Source: Paraneptunicella aestuarii (GTDB lineage: Bacteria > Pseudomonadota > Gammaproteobacteria > Enterobacterales > Alteromonadaceae). Taken from it: a stretch of 64,000 nucleotides of DNA. The notes beneath the pieces were generated by a model, which was not told the DNA's origin, made no database searches, and saw only the letters and a list, made by a program, of their open reading frames with translations. This document shows, piece by piece, positions 1 to 10,064 of this stretch; within the stretch, counting starts at the first letter, position 1; each line of letters begins with the position of its first letter. The translations under genes were made by a program, and so were the position numbers. The stretch covers positions 2,976,001-3,040,000 of the forward strand of contig NZ_CP074570.1 of NCBI RefSeq assembly GCF_019900845.1, given 5' to 3'.

Positions 1-1257
1 AGCTTCTTCCCTTTTCCTTCTATTTTTAGAGTGACGGGCTCGCCTTTCCCGGGGCAAAGCTATCCTATTTTTGCAGCATCAGAACAAGACACCGACATCA
101 CGGGCGCAAAGTTGGTATTGGTGAAAGACACTGACACTTTCCGTTTAAGTTATGGGCTGGATATCGACTCAGAATCCTTCACTGCCAAACAGCATATTTT
201 CGATTTAAATGCCGCCCTTGCTTCTGGTGGATTGGCATTTGAAAAAGTACAAACACTGCAACGTTACCCGAATATCGACAGCGACCACTTAGCCCTGTTC
301 GCACAAGGTGAATGGCAAGCCAACCAACAATGGCGTTTAAGTGCAGGCTTTCGTTATCAACAAATAGACTTGCAAGTCGGTGACTTTACCGGATTGCTAC
401 AACAACATTTGTCTGCATCAGGTTTATATCCCATTGCACCACAAAGCATCCCTGGTGGTGAAACCGATTACGACGAATGGCTATTTAATGCAGGCGCTGT
501 TTATAAGTTAGATGCCAATCAGCAATTGTGGGCGAACATTAGCCAAGGCTTTGATCTACCTGATCCAGCCAAGTTCTTTGGTCAAGGCAATTACTCTGGC
601 CCGTTCGGTGAAGGCCCATTACTGATGGATAGCGTGAACATCGCCAACAACCCGCTATCGGGTATCAAAACAGATTCTTTGGAACTTGGCTGGCGTAAAG
701 CCGCCGACAATTATCACTTCCAGTTAAGTGCCTACTACTCACTTTCAGACAAAACAACGTCATTTAACCGCAACACATTAGCCGTTGTGGTGAACGACGA
801 CGAACGCCGAATTATGGGTATTGAAGGCCAATTGAATGTGGATCTGAGCCAGCATTTCTATACCAGCGTACAAGCCCACTGGCTACGAGGCGAAGTGAAA
901 ACCGACGGTAATTGGTCAGACCTTGCAACAGAGGAAGCCAGCCCTGTCACAGCATCCATTCGCTTTGGTTATGCCGATGACAACAAAGGGCTAGAGCTGC
1001 AATTACAAAGCATGAGCGACTATGACGATGAGCAAAATAATAAGCTCGACGGTTACACACTGGCTCATCTAAATGGTCATTACAAATTGTCTGTTGGTCA
1101 GTTGAACTTCGGCATTCAAAACCTGTTTGACGAAGATTACGAGACCATTTGGAGCCAACGCGCACAAATTCTGTATAGCAGTCTGTCAGCGCCCGCCCTA
1201 TTCACTTATGGCGGTCAAGGCACTCGTCTTGCGATTAGCTATCAGGCCAGCTTCTAA
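1..1257 (+). CDS. TonB-dependent hydroxamate siderophore receptor, C-terminal part (5' truncated by window edge)
   Basis: Outer-membrane beta-barrel that imports a ferric siderophore using TonB energy. The frame is open to base 1, so only the barrel part is present and the plug domain lies off the left edge; a GTG at 31 is probably internal. The C-terminus has the usual ending of these barrels: a NLFDEDYETIWSQRA block followed by a last strand ending in Phe (SYQASF). That block resembles the end of IutA-type aerobactin receptors, which bind hydroxamate/citrate siderophores. It is the first gene of a same-strand cluster of uptake and biosynthesis genes for a hydroxamate siderophore, which supports the assignment. 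The exact ligand cannot be read from the sequence. Confidence 0.9.
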   Translation, partial: SFFPFPSIFRVTGSPFPGQSYPIFAASEQDTDITGAKLVLVKDTDTFRLSYGLDIDSESFTAKQHIFDLNAALASGGLAFEKVQTLQRYPNIDSDHLALFAQGEWQANQQWRLSAGFRYQQIDLQVGDFTGLLQQHLSASGLYPIAPQSIPGGETDYDEWLFNAGAVYKLDANQQLWANISQGFDLPDPAKFFGQGNYSGPFGEGPLLMDSVNIANNPLSGIKTDSLELGWRKAADNYHFQLSAYYSLSDKTTSFNRNTLAVVVNDDERRIMGIEGQLNVDLSQHFYTSVQAHWLRGEVKTDGNWSDLATEEASPVTASIRFGYADDNKGLELQLQSMSDYDDEQNNKLDGYTLAHLNGHYKLSVGQLNFGIQNLFDEDYETIWSQRAQILYSSLSAPALFTYGGQGTRLAISYQASF

Positions 1258-1310
1258 CGTCGGTTCTGAAAAACAATAACCACAAACGTTAATCTAAAAG
1301 GAATATTCTT

Positions 1311-2099
1311 TTGATTCACTTTGAAGACATTAACCTGAACATTGGCAAAGCGCATATATTGCGCTCTGTCAGTGGGCAAATACCAAAGGGCAAAATCACG
1401 GCCCTGATTGGCCCCAATGGTTCAGGAAAAAGCACCTTGTTGTCAGTGCTCAGTGGTCATCGCACACCTGACACTGGCAGTTGTATGTTGCATGCCAATA
1501 ACAGCATTAAGGATTACGCTTACTTAACCCCAGCACAAATGGCAAAAACCATCGCGTTATTGCCACAACGCAATCCGTTGCCTGCAAGCCTGACGGTGTC
1601 GGATCTGGTAGCCTTTGGCCGCCATCCGCACCGCCCTTGGTATCGCAACCTTAGCGACACAGATAAAAAACTCATTGACTGGGCGATGCGTGAAACCGGT
1701 ATTTGGGAATATCAGGCTCGTCCTTTGACTCAGCTTTCTGGCGGTGAATTACAGCGTTGCTGGTTGGCGATGGTATTAGCTCAGGATACACAGGTATTAA
1801 TGCTGGACGAACCGACTTCATGGTTGGATATCGCCCATCAAATCAGCCTGTTACATATCATTCGTCGCCTAAACGAAGAACACAATAAAACCATCGTATG
1901 GGTGCTGCATGACTTAAACCAGGCTCAACAATTTAGCGACCATGCCATTTTACTCAATCATGGCAAAGTGGTGGCTCAAGGCCACTGCCACCAGGTTATC
2001 ACCCCGGAATTAATTTCAGAAGTGTACGAAACCCGCGTTAAATCTCATCCGGTCGCTAACAGCAATATTTTATGGCCAGAATACGGGTACAAGTCATGA
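1311..2099 (+). CDS. fhuC: Ferric hydroxamate ABC transporter ATPase
   Basis: Cytoplasmic ATPase of a siderophore importer. Walker A is GPNGSGKST at about residues 34-42, the signature is LSGGELQR, Walker B is VLMLDEPTSWLD, and the H-loop lies in WVLHDLNQ. The length of 262 aa is normal for FhuC/FepC. The start is TTG at 1311, preceded by an AAGGAA ribosome-binding site about 8 nt upstream; no ATG lies nearby. Its stop overlaps the start of the binding protein gene (ATGA), so the fhuC-D-B order of enterobacterial hydroxamate uptake operons is kept and the genes are probably translationally coupled. Confidence 0.93.
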   Translation: MIHFEDINLNIGKAHILRSVSGQIPKGKITALIGPNGSGKSTLLSVLSGHRTPDTGSCMLHANNSIKDYAYLTPAQMAKTIALLPQRNPLPASLTVSDLVAFGRHPHRPWYRNLSDTDKKLIDWAMRETGIWEYQARPLTQLSGGELQRCWLAMVLAQDTQVLMLDEPTSWLDIAHQISLLHIIRRLNEEHNKTIVWVLHDLNQAQQFSDHAILLNHGKVVAQGHCHQVITPELISEVYETRVKSHPVANSNILWPEYGYKS

Positions 2100-3088
2100 G
2101 AACAAGTTTGAATCACCCAGCTTGTTTAAACTCTTGTCTGCTACAGGCTCTCTTGCTGTTGCTTTTGCTTTGTTCTGCAATGAAGACCATTGCTGCTCAG
2201 AATGAAAAGGTATGCCTATCAACCTGCGTCACTTATTCAACGCCAGCAAAACGCGTGGTCGCGTTGAACTGGTCGGCAACCGAAATGCTGTTATCTCTAG
2301 GCATCACGCCTATAGGTGTGGCACAAGGCAATGGCTATCGCAAATGGCAATCCAACCACCCTGAATTACCAGACACGGTAGCAGAAGTGGGACGACGTCA
2401 AGAGCCGGATCTGGTCACTATTGCGCAACTTAAGCCAGATTTAATTATCGGCTACGACTTTCGCCATGCGCGCTTGCACTCAGCCTTAAGCAAGATCGCA
2501 CCAACGCTGTTATATCAACAATTTCCCCGCCCGGAACAAACGAACTTTCGATATTACGATGCCATTCCTCATATTTTCATCAGTATTGCGCAAGTTACGG
2601 GCACTCAAGAGCAAGCCAAAAACAAGCTGGAATCAATGAAACAGCAGCTTGCTCAGTGGAGAAGCGATATCGCTGCTGCGGAACTTGGCAATCATCCTGT
2701 CACCTATGGCAAGTTTGTCGGTATGGGCTATGGCTTGCGCGTATTTGGTCAACAAAGCCTGGCAGGCAGCATCGCTAAAGAGCTGGGTTTGAATTATCAG
2801 TGGCACTCTGTGTTGCCGGGAAAAGACTTCACACATTTACAGTTAGAGCAAATGGGGGAATTCTCAAACACTCATCTCATTCTAGCCGACAACCAAACCA
2901 ATAATGAGCGCATGATTGCCTCCCCGGTTTGGTCTCAGCTAGCTTTTGTAAAAAATCATCAGATCTCAGAAACGCCAGCACTATGGAGCTTTGGCGGCCC
3001 GGATTCGGTCATGCGCATGGCGCAAGCGTTTACGGAATCGCTTTTAGAATGGAAGGCTGCTCTGGAGAGAAAGGAGAAAGCACTATGA
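2096..3088 (+). CDS. fhuD: Periplasmic iron-siderophore binding protein, FhuD-like
   Basis: Periplasmic substrate-binding protein that hands the ferric siderophore to the FhuB permease. The chosen start at 2096 overlaps the fhuC stop (ATGA) and gives a signal peptide with a poly-Leu core (LLQALLLLLLLCSA). The rest has the class III binding protein pattern: RVVALNWSATEMLLSLGI near the N-terminus, then VGRRQEPDLVTIAQLKPDLIIG. An upstream in-frame ATG at 2072 would put extra residues before the signal peptide and is less likely. The stop overlaps the fhuB start by an ATGA. Confidence 0.92.
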   Translation: MRTSLNHPACLNSCLLQALLLLLLLCSAMKTIAAQNEKVCLSTCVTYSTPAKRVVALNWSATEMLLSLGITPIGVAQGNGYRKWQSNHPELPDTVAEVGRRQEPDLVTIAQLKPDLIIGYDFRHARLHSALSKIAPTLLYQQFPRPEQTNFRYYDAIPHIFISIAQVTGTQEQAKNKLESMKQQLAQWRSDIAAAELGNHPVTYGKFVGMGYGLRVFGQQSLAGSIAKELGLNYQWHSVLPGKDFTHLQLEQMGEFSNTHLILADNQTNNERMIASPVWSQLAFVKNHQISETPALWSFGGPDSVMRMAQAFTESLLEWKAALERKEKAL

Positions 3089-5049
3089 CACGCGCCGTGC
3101 TTGTTATGTTATTGCTGCTAGGGGCAGGCTTTGCAGGCTACTTGTTTACTCATCCTCAAGTTGCCGATCCAATATTACAAACCACCATGATGTCTTCTAT
3201 CTGGCTACCAACGGCCTTCATGGCTGTGCTAACCGGGGCGCTATTCGCTAATTCTGGCTTATTAATTCAAACCACACTGGATAACGACTTCGCATCGCCT
3301 TCTACCATTGGTATCGCTTCCGGAGCATTACTGGGTGCAGTTCTGGTACGTATGTTAATGCCTGAAGCCAGCTTGTATATGGTCTGGTTAGGCGCATTTA
3401 GCGGCGCATCAGGGCTGTCATTTCTGGTATTGGCCGTAAGTCGATTAATCGGCGGCGGCAAATTGCCCGTCATATTAATAGGCATGGCATTAGGTTTGGG
3501 TGCAGGCGCGATTGCTTCGCTATTTTTAATTTACTTTGAACATCAAACCGACGGCTTATTTATTTGGGGTAGTGGTCAGGTACTACAAACCTCTTCAGAA
3601 GTCATAACCCAAACTGCTTTGCCCATGCTTGTGCTGCTATTGGCTAGCCTGTTAGTGCTACCCAAGCTGAGCCTTTTTGTGTTGGGTGATGTGCAGGCGC
3701 GTAGTTTGGGGTTAGCCGTAAACCGTTGGCGCTGGCTCATCTTGTTTTTAGCTATTGCTCAAGCTTCAATGGCAACCGCTCTGGTGGGCATGATTGGCTT
3801 TGTTGGCCTTATGGCTCCTCATCTGGCTCGTTATGTTGTGCTTTATACTCGGCAAACAACCGGAAATCGCCAACAAATTGCCAGCCATACCATGCAGCCA
3901 CACTGGTTCTTCACTTTGATTATTGGTGCATTATTGGTGCTCTTTGCCGAGTGGTGTTCCCGAAGCCTGCTGTTTCTTGGCTATCGACTGCCCACTGGCG
4001 CGTTCACTGCATTGCTCGGTGCGCCATTTTTTATTCTATTGCTGTTACATCGTAATGGCAGAGCTCTGGCGGATACCGAAAGCCAAAGTATCGGCATTAA
4101 GCCGCTATTTTCAGCTCGCCCTACTCTCACCTTAACCAGCTTGTTAACCTTGTTGATTGTGAGTATTGGATATTGGCTTCCGGAGCAGCAACACTTTGAT
4201 GGCAGCTTGGCGTGGACACAGCAACGTATCTTGCTGGCTGGCCTTGCCGGATTTGGCCTGGCGAGTGCGGGAGCTTTGCTACAAACGCTATTTCGTAACC
4301 CTATGGCAAGCCCGGATATCTCCGGTGTGAGTGCGACATCGGTGCTGTTTATTGCTTGCCTTCTGGTGATATTTCCTGCCGCTAACCAATGGCTATTAAG
4401 CCTGGCTTCACTGGCTGGTGCAACATTGGTTGTGTTCCTGCTATCTCGCGGCTTGAAGTATCAATTAAGTGTGTCCCAAGTAGCACTTATCGGGATCACC
4501 ATTACCGCCTTTGCGGGAACCGCAACGCACATATTACTCACCTTTGGCAGTAGCACCGCATCGGTAACCCTGATGTGGCTGACGGGTACGACTTACGCCG
4601 CCTCAATGACTCAGTTAATCCCATTAGCACTGGTGTTATTAATTGGCCTTATTGCCGTTCTGCCCTACTTGCGAGATCTGGACATTCTTCCCCTCGGAGA
4701 AACCATTCCTGGCGCATTAGGTATTCCAGTAGTGAAGCGCAATCGTTGGCTATTAAGCATTGCAGCTATTGTCACGGCCATTTGTGTTGCCTGTGTTGGT
4801 TCCATCAGTTTTATTGGCTTGTTGGCTCCTCACTGCGCCCGCTTACTTGGCCTATATCGTCATAGCCAACTTCTACCTGCAGCAGGGCTTACAGGCGCAA
4901 TCCTGCTGATTTGGGCTGATGGCCTCGGACGTACTCTTTTTGCTCCTAACGAAGTCGCTGCCGGATTAGTGGTTTCCATGCTGGGCAGCCTGTATTTCCT
5001 TTTCTTGCTTTTAATCGGATATCGAAAACACCATGACAGAATTGCTTAA
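3085..5049 (+). CDS. fhuB: Ferric hydroxamate ABC transporter permease, double-length FhuB
   Basis: Inner-membrane permease of the siderophore importer. At 654 aa it has the double-length FhuB form: two fused BtuC/FecCD-like halves, each with its own conserved glycine-rich segments (FVGLMAPHLAR in the first half and FIGLLAPHCAR in the second). These segments precede the ATPase contact region. The protein is hydrophobic throughout, with about 20 predicted membrane spans. The start at 3085 overlaps the fhuD stop and has a GGAGAAAG ribosome-binding site. Because both halves are present, no second permease gene is needed. Confidence 0.94.
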   Translation: MTRAVLVMLLLLGAGFAGYLFTHPQVADPILQTTMMSSIWLPTAFMAVLTGALFANSGLLIQTTLDNDFASPSTIGIASGALLGAVLVRMLMPEASLYMVWLGAFSGASGLSFLVLAVSRLIGGGKLPVILIGMALGLGAGAIASLFLIYFEHQTDGLFIWGSGQVLQTSSEVITQTALPMLVLLLASLLVLPKLSLFVLGDVQARSLGLAVNRWRWLILFLAIAQASMATALVGMIGFVGLMAPHLARYVVLYTRQTTGNRQQIASHTMQPHWFFTLIIGALLVLFAEWCSRSLLFLGYRLPTGAFTALLGAPFFILLLLHRNGRALADTESQSIGIKPLFSARPTLTLTSLLTLLIVSIGYWLPEQQHFDGSLAWTQQRILLAGLAGFGLASAGALLQTLFRNPMASPDISGVSATSVLFIACLLVIFPAANQWLLSLASLAGATLVVFLLSRGLKYQLSVSQVALIGITITAFAGTATHILLTFGSSTASVTLMWLTGTTYAASMTQLIPLALVLLIGLIAVLPYLRDLDILPLGETIPGALGIPVVKRNRWLLSIAAIVTAICVACVGSISFIGLLAPHCARLLGLYRHSQLLPAAGLTGAILLIWADGLGRTLFAPNEVAAGLVVSMLGSLYFLFLLLIGYRKHHDRIA

Positions 5050-5677
5050 CTTTTTAACTGAACGTGTCTCTTATCACGTTCATGAATTAACTCAACCTGC
5101 ACCTGACCAAGCTCAGTTGCAACAGATTCTGCGTGCTGCCATGGCAACCCCGGATCACGGTAATTTAACGCCTTGGCATTTTGTCATCATCGACAATGAG
5201 CGCATCGCGGAATTTGTTGAATACTTGCGCCAAGCTTGGTTAGACAGTGAAGAAGAAGTCGACCCGCAACAAGCGAAACGATTAGCTAATTATCTGGAAC
5301 AAGCACCTTGCATGGTGCTGGTCTCCGCCGAAATTCAAGCACATCAGGCTGTGTCGGAACAAGATCAGCTCTTTTCCGCCGTAGCCAGTTGTCAGAATAT
5401 TCTTCTGGCGGCTGATGCTATTGGCTTTGGTGGCATCTGGTACAGCACAGATGCGGTTGAGCTACCTAATGTGCGTCACATTCTTGGTTTGCAAGCACAT
5501 CATCAACCCGTGGGCTTTTTGGTGCTAGGCACGCCCGAGAACAAACGTAGCAAAAAGCGTAAATCACCAGAGCAATTCACTTATCAATGGCTGGGTAGTA
5601 ACCAGCTAGCGCCTTGGTCAGAAGCATCAACATCCACCTCGTTCAACAACCTCCAATCTATAGAGAAAACATCATGA
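5033..5677 (+). CDS. Nitroreductase family protein, YdjA-like
   Basis: Small FMN-dependent oxidoreductase fold of the nitroreductase family. The sequence RAAMATPDHGNLTPWHFVII carries the FMN/substrate segment typical of YdjA-like members, and the C-terminal half has AADAIGFGGIWYS and GFLVLGTPE. The length of 214 aa is somewhat above YdjA. It overlaps the end of fhuB by 17 nt and the next gene by 4 nt, so it is embedded in the siderophore operon. I infer a role in reducing or releasing iron from the siderophore or in supporting biosynthesis; the sequence does not show which. Confidence 0.85.
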   Translation: MTELLNFLTERVSYHVHELTQPAPDQAQLQQILRAAMATPDHGNLTPWHFVIIDNERIAEFVEYLRQAWLDSEEEVDPQQAKRLANYLEQAPCMVLVSAEIQAHQAVSEQDQLFSAVASCQNILLAADAIGFGGIWYSTDAVELPNVRHILGLQAHHQPVGFLVLGTPENKRSKKRKSPEQFTYQWLGSNQLAPWSEASTSTSFNNLQSIEKTS

Positions 5678-8400
5678 CTGAGCATGTATTACAGGTGCAT
5701 AACCTGAGCTTTCAGGCATTTTTCAATAGCCTGCTTTTGGAAACCCATTTAGGAAAGATTGTGAGGCTGGATAGCACTCAAGAAGTGATTATTGAGATAA
5801 CAGGATCCACCAGCCTGCGTTTACCTTTGCGTTACTGCTCACCCGCCGGTCGTCATCGTTACCGCAATGAAATATGGCTAACCAATTCTAAGGAAAATAA
5901 ACCTATTGATTTTGCTAACGCTATCAACCTGATATTGCAGCATAGCTTTGACAATATTGATGCCAAGCGAAAAGACCGATTTATCAATCGCGTCTCAGAA
6001 TCAGATGCCTATATCAAACGAGCATCAGCCTTTAAGGAACAGGCTGACAATACTGAAAGCTCAAATGCCTTTGTTAATTCCGAGCAATCATTAATCGGTG
6101 GTCACAGTATGCACCCGGCACCTAAAAGCTGTGAACCACTCACCGAGCAAGAGCAATTTGCCTACTTGCCGGAATTTTCCCAGCACTTCGCCATTGAATG
6201 GTTTGCAGTGCATCGTTCGGTATTGGCTGGCGTTAATGTTAACGGTGATCTGGAAACAACCTTGTGGGACTTCTTCCAACACCAAACCAATGATTCCACG
6301 TTAATATCTGAAGATGACTGGCTGCCCTACCCCATGCATCCTTTGCAAGCCAAGGCGTGGAAAGAATCAGAGCAAGGGCTTCAGTTAGCACAAAAAGTAA
6401 AGCCATTGGATATCACATCGTCAGGATGGACTGCCACGTCCTCGTCTCGTGCAATTTATCACGAACAAAGCCCCTGGATGCTGAAAGTGTCATTCCCGGT
6501 CAAGCTAACCAATTCGCTACGTTTGCTCACTGAACCGGAAGCAAAACGCGGCATTCAGTTTAGCAAGTTGATGCAACATCCTGCCGGTATAGAACTACAG
6601 CAACGCTTCCCGGAATCCACCTTCATTGAAGAACCGGTTTGGTGCGGTATTAAAGACATGCAGGGAGACTGTATTCCTTTATCCATTGTGTGTTTTAGAC
6701 AAAACCCTATGCAGGTTTCCCTAGAAGATAACCCAAACGATTTAAGTCAAGAATCCTGGTTATTGGCATCCGCAAATCAGGTCGATAACCCGGAGAAAGC
6801 AACCCAAACCGGGCGTTGGGTTTGCGCCTATGCCGAAGCTCAACAGTTAGATTTGGCAACGGCTGCCAAGCAGTGGATTGCAATGTTCATGAACAAGGTA
6901 ATGAAGCCGATCTGTGTCGCGCGCAGTGATTACGGCATTGTGTTACTCGCCCACCAGCAAAACTTGCTATTGAAGATCAAAAACAACCAACCTGCTGGCG
7001 TTGCTATTCGTGACTGCCAGGGCATGGGACTGACCGACACTGCACTGAAGCGTTTTAAAGAAGTTTTCGCCCATGAGCCCGCCAGCTATTTTATGGCTGC
7101 TCAGGAGCTAAACCCATACCAAGCCTATTATGTGATTGGTAATTCACTACTGAATACGCTTGCTGCTATCGCTGCTGATTGCCATGTTGAAGAGCAGGCT
7201 CTATGGCAAGTATGCCAATATCACCTTGCAAAATGGCGTACCGAGCGTCCTCAAAATGACTCTTTTTATGATTACCTTCTGACATCACCGACATTACGCT
7301 GGAAACGCAATTTTTATTGCTTTTTAGGCGATTTTAACGAAAGTACACTACCGGATCCGGCACAAATTTACTGTGACATTGCAAACCCGCTGCAAAAACA
7401 GGAAAGCACCTCGACTCGGGTTTATCAAGAACTTAAAGATGGGCGTCAATGTTGCCTTGAGGATATCAGCCAAACAGAAGAGTATTTGGCCTTTAACCTG
7501 ATTATTGATGGGCAAGAGTACCACTCATTTAACGCTACAGTCTTGCCGGACAAATCGTTCCTTCTCTCCTGTGAACAAGCGCCCCTGAACGAGTTGTATT
7601 GGTGGTTAGCAATTGAGCATTGTTTTGGACGTACAAATGCGCCTGCGATAACTCACGATTTAGATCACAACCAATGCGCTCAATTTAACGCGCCATTGTC
7701 ACATGGAACCATCACATATTCTGAGTTTATCGAGCATTGCCCTTTGTGGTTACGAAAACCACAGCAACTGGAAGAAACACAGCAAGTTAAGGCAAGTAAT
7801 GGCTGCACTCATCCTGTTCGTCCAGAGAAACCAACTGGCGTTATTTATCAGCGCTATTTTTATCATCTCAATCGCACACTAACCTTGCGGGTCATTGATA
7901 TTGAGCGAGATTTGGATTGCTTTCATCTTTGGCACAATGTGCCTGCTACTGCTCAGGTATGGGAGTTAGAAGGTAGTAAGGAAAGCCATCGGGAATATCT
8001 CACCACACTGCAAAATGACCCGCATCAATATGGCGTAATTGGCGAATTCGATGGCGTGCCATTTGGTTACTTCGAGGTGTACTGGACACCTGAAAACCGC
8101 CTCGGTACACATTATGAGTATCAGGATTTCGATCGTGGTGTTCACATTCTTGTAGGCAACATGTCCTTTAGAGGCAGTGTCTATTTCGATACCTGGGCAA
8201 AAGCCATCATTCAATTCTGTTTTATTGATGACCCAAGAACTCAAAACATAATGGGCGAGCCCAACGCCAAAAATCATCGTGTGATCACCATTACCGACCG
8301 AGTCGGTATGGAAAAACAGTACGAGTTTGATTTCCCCAATAAACGCGCCGCTCTGCTGCAATGCAAGCGCGAACGATTCTTCCAACTTTATGCAATTTAG
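5674..8400 (+). CDS. NIS siderophore synthetase (IucA/IucC family) fused to C-terminal N-acyltransferase
   Basis: A 908-aa fusion. Residues about 1-715 are an NRPS-independent siderophore (NIS) synthetase with the ATP-binding motif GGHSMHPAPKS at about 142-152 and the second core segment around SSRAIYHEQSPWMLKV. Residues about 722-908 are a GNAT-type siderophore acyltransferase, with GVPFGYFEVYW and GVHILVG, as in IucB/AlcE/PubB-type enzymes. NIS synthetases join N-hydroxy-N-acyl diamines into hydroxamates; the acyltransferase makes the N-acyl building block after the monooxygenase encoded next door. The start at 5674 overlaps the upstream stop (ATGA). Acylation and condensation in one chain fits a macrocyclic dihydroxamate (putrebactin/bisucaberin type), but the product is not proven. 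Confidence 0.9.
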   Translation: MTEHVLQVHNLSFQAFFNSLLLETHLGKIVRLDSTQEVIIEITGSTSLRLPLRYCSPAGRHRYRNEIWLTNSKENKPIDFANAINLILQHSFDNIDAKRKDRFINRVSESDAYIKRASAFKEQADNTESSNAFVNSEQSLIGGHSMHPAPKSCEPLTEQEQFAYLPEFSQHFAIEWFAVHRSVLAGVNVNGDLETTLWDFFQHQTNDSTLISEDDWLPYPMHPLQAKAWKESEQGLQLAQKVKPLDITSSGWTATSSSRAIYHEQSPWMLKVSFPVKLTNSLRLLTEPEAKRGIQFSKLMQHPAGIELQQRFPESTFIEEPVWCGIKDMQGDCIPLSIVCFRQNPMQVSLEDNPNDLSQESWLLASANQVDNPEKATQTGRWVCAYAEAQQLDLATAAKQWIAMFMNKVMKPICVARSDYGIVLLAHQQNLLLKIKNNQPAGVAIRDCQGMGLTDTALKRFKEVFAHEPASYFMAAQELNPYQAYYVIGNSLLNTLAAIAADCHVEEQALWQVCQYHLAKWRTERPQNDSFYDYLLTSPTLRWKRNFYCFLGDFNESTLPDPAQIYCDIANPLQKQESTSTRVYQELKDGRQCCLEDISQTEEYLAFNLIIDGQEYHSFNATVLPDKSFLLSCEQAPLNELYWWLAIEHCFGRTNAPAITHDLDHNQCAQFNAPLSHGTITYSEFIEHCPLWLRKPQQLEETQQVKASNGCTHPVRPEKPTGVIYQRYFYHLNRTLTLRVIDIERDLDCFHLWHNVPATAQVWELEGSKESHREYLTTLQNDPHQYGVIGEFDGVPFGYFEVYWTPENRLGTHYEYQDFDRGVHILVGNMSFRGSVYFDTWAKAIIQFCFIDDPRTQNIMGEPNAKNHRVITITDRVGMEKQYEFDFPNKRAALLQCKRERFFQLYAI

Positions 8401-8411
8401 GTAAGTTAATC

Positions 8412-9761
8412 ATGAGCACTCATCAACCATTAGATCTGATTGGCGTGGGCATAGGCCCATTCAACTTAAGTATTGCGGCGTTGTCTGCAACTAAACCGCA
8501 ACTGTCTTCGCTCTTCTTTGAAAAGAAAGAAAAGTTTGCCTGGCATCCTGGGCTGCTTTTGAAAGATTCTAAAATGCAGACCTCATTCCTAAAGGATTTA
8601 GTGACAGGTGTAGACCCAACCAGCCCATACAGTTTTTTAAACTATCTGGTTAATCAACATAAACTGCATCCTTTTATGGCGTCGGGGCAGTCTGTTATTT
8701 CGCGCTTGGAATTCTCCGATTACATGGCATGGGCGGCACATCAAATGCCAAATACTCGTTTTAACAGCGCCGTGGAATCTATTCGTTATCAAGATGGTTT
8801 ATTTGTGGTTACCAGCCAAGGGCAGCAATATCGCAGCCAGCACTTGGTGATGGGGACTGGCATTCAGCCCTATGTGCCAAAGTGTGCAGAGTCTTTCTTA
8901 AGTGCGACCTGTTTTCATGCCAGCCAGCTTGCCTTACATAAACCCGACTTAACCGGAAAACGGGTTGCCATTATCGGCGGAGGACAAACGGGTGCGGACG
9001 TATTCCAGCATGTATTCGATAAAAGCTTTGGTACCCCTGAACAAATCAGCTGGATTTCACGTCGCCCGAATATTGAATCACTGGATGAAGGGTGCTTCAC
9101 CGACGAATATTTCATGCCGGATTATGTGAACGGTTTCTATCACCTGGATCAGAACCATAAGGATCGTGAAGTATCACGACAAAAGCTTACCAGTGATGGT
9201 ATCACCACAGATTGCTTACAAGGCATTTATCAACGCCTGTATCACGACAAGTATGTATTGAAAAATCCTCAGTGGTGGACAATTCAGCCACACCGTACGC
9301 TGGTAGAAATGGACATGAACCAATCCATCGCGAGTGCCAGCAATAACAGTGGCTACAGGCTACAGCTTACTCATGGCCTAACGGGGGAAAGCTCTCTGGT
9401 GGAGGCTGATGTTGTGATCCTCTGTACCGGCTTTAAACGCGCATTGCCAAGATGCCTGGCCAGCCTGTTACCACAAATAGAAACCGACGCCTCAGGGCAA
9501 GCGATTTTGTCGGAAGATTTTTGCGCCAACTGGCAAGGTTCCGATAATAATCGTATTTACATGGTTAATGCTGGCACGCGTTCTCACGGCATCGCCGAAC
9601 CACAACTGAGTCTAGCGGCATGGCGAGCGGCTAAAATTATCAACCATATTTGTGGTGAACAAGTCTATGACATCTCCGAAGACAACCATATTCTGGATTG
9701 GGGCATGATGGATAAGGCAATGCATCAAGCAGATAGTGGGCGAATGTCTGCGATTGCTTGA
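8412..9761 (+). CDS. Lysine/ornithine or diamine N-monooxygenase for siderophore synthesis
   Basis: Flavin N-hydroxylase that makes the hydroxylamine which later becomes the hydroxamate. The FAD site is GVGIGPFNLSIAAL near residues 11-24. The NADPH site is VAIIGGGQTGADVF near residue 180. The C-terminal TGF (D/ATGY-type) motif is in LCTGFKRALP. The length of 449 aa is normal for IucD/PvdA/PubA. The ATG at 8412 lies 11 nt after the upstream stop. An in-frame ATG at 8361 inside the previous gene would add a tail not seen in the family. No diamine decarboxylase is visible here, so the substrate (lysine, ornithine, cadaverine or putrescine) stays open. Confidence 0.93.
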   Translation: MSTHQPLDLIGVGIGPFNLSIAALSATKPQLSSLFFEKKEKFAWHPGLLLKDSKMQTSFLKDLVTGVDPTSPYSFLNYLVNQHKLHPFMASGQSVISRLEFSDYMAWAAHQMPNTRFNSAVESIRYQDGLFVVTSQGQQYRSQHLVMGTGIQPYVPKCAESFLSATCFHASQLALHKPDLTGKRVAIIGGGQTGADVFQHVFDKSFGTPEQISWISRRPNIESLDEGCFTDEYFMPDYVNGFYHLDQNHKDREVSRQKLTSDGITTDCLQGIYQRLYHDKYVLKNPQWWTIQPHRTLVEMDMNQSIASASNNSGYRLQLTHGLTGESSLVEADVVILCTGFKRALPRCLASLLPQIETDASGQAILSEDFCANWQGSDNNRIYMVNAGTRSHGIAEPQLSLAAWRAAKIINHICGEQVYDISEDNHILDWGMMDKAMHQADSGRMSAIA

Positions 9762-9814
9762 TGTTGAGACAGCTCTATTAAGCACGACTATCTTTTTTGA
9801 CATTGGGGGCACGC

Positions 9815-9915
9815 CATCAATGGAAACTTATCACAGACTCGCCGTAAACCCATCCTTGGGGGCTCCACAGCCGCATCCTTGCGGCTGAGGGTCTGCTTAT
9901 AATTTTCCATTGATG
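9815..9915. repeat. Small dispersed repeat with terminal inverted repeats (family B)
   Basis: About 101 bp bounded by CATCAATGGAAA and its complement TTTCCATTGATG, with an inner hairpin CAGCCGCA..TGCGGCTG. The core (CCCTCAGCCGC, GCGGCTGTGGAGCC, ACGGCGAGT in the opposite sense) recurs at 22031-22141 with completely different outer arms. It fills the gap between the monooxygenase and MFS genes. Confidence 0.7.
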
Positions 9916-10064
9916 ACTCATTGCCAGAAAAGCCATTAAGAAATGAACTTAACTGCCTGTTTCACCCCAAAACCCTGCTTTCTCGCCGCAATTAACTTAC
10001 ACTTAAACGGATTAAACAGGCATAATGCTGTCCTCTTCTCCGCATTGTTTTTCTCAAGGTAGTT

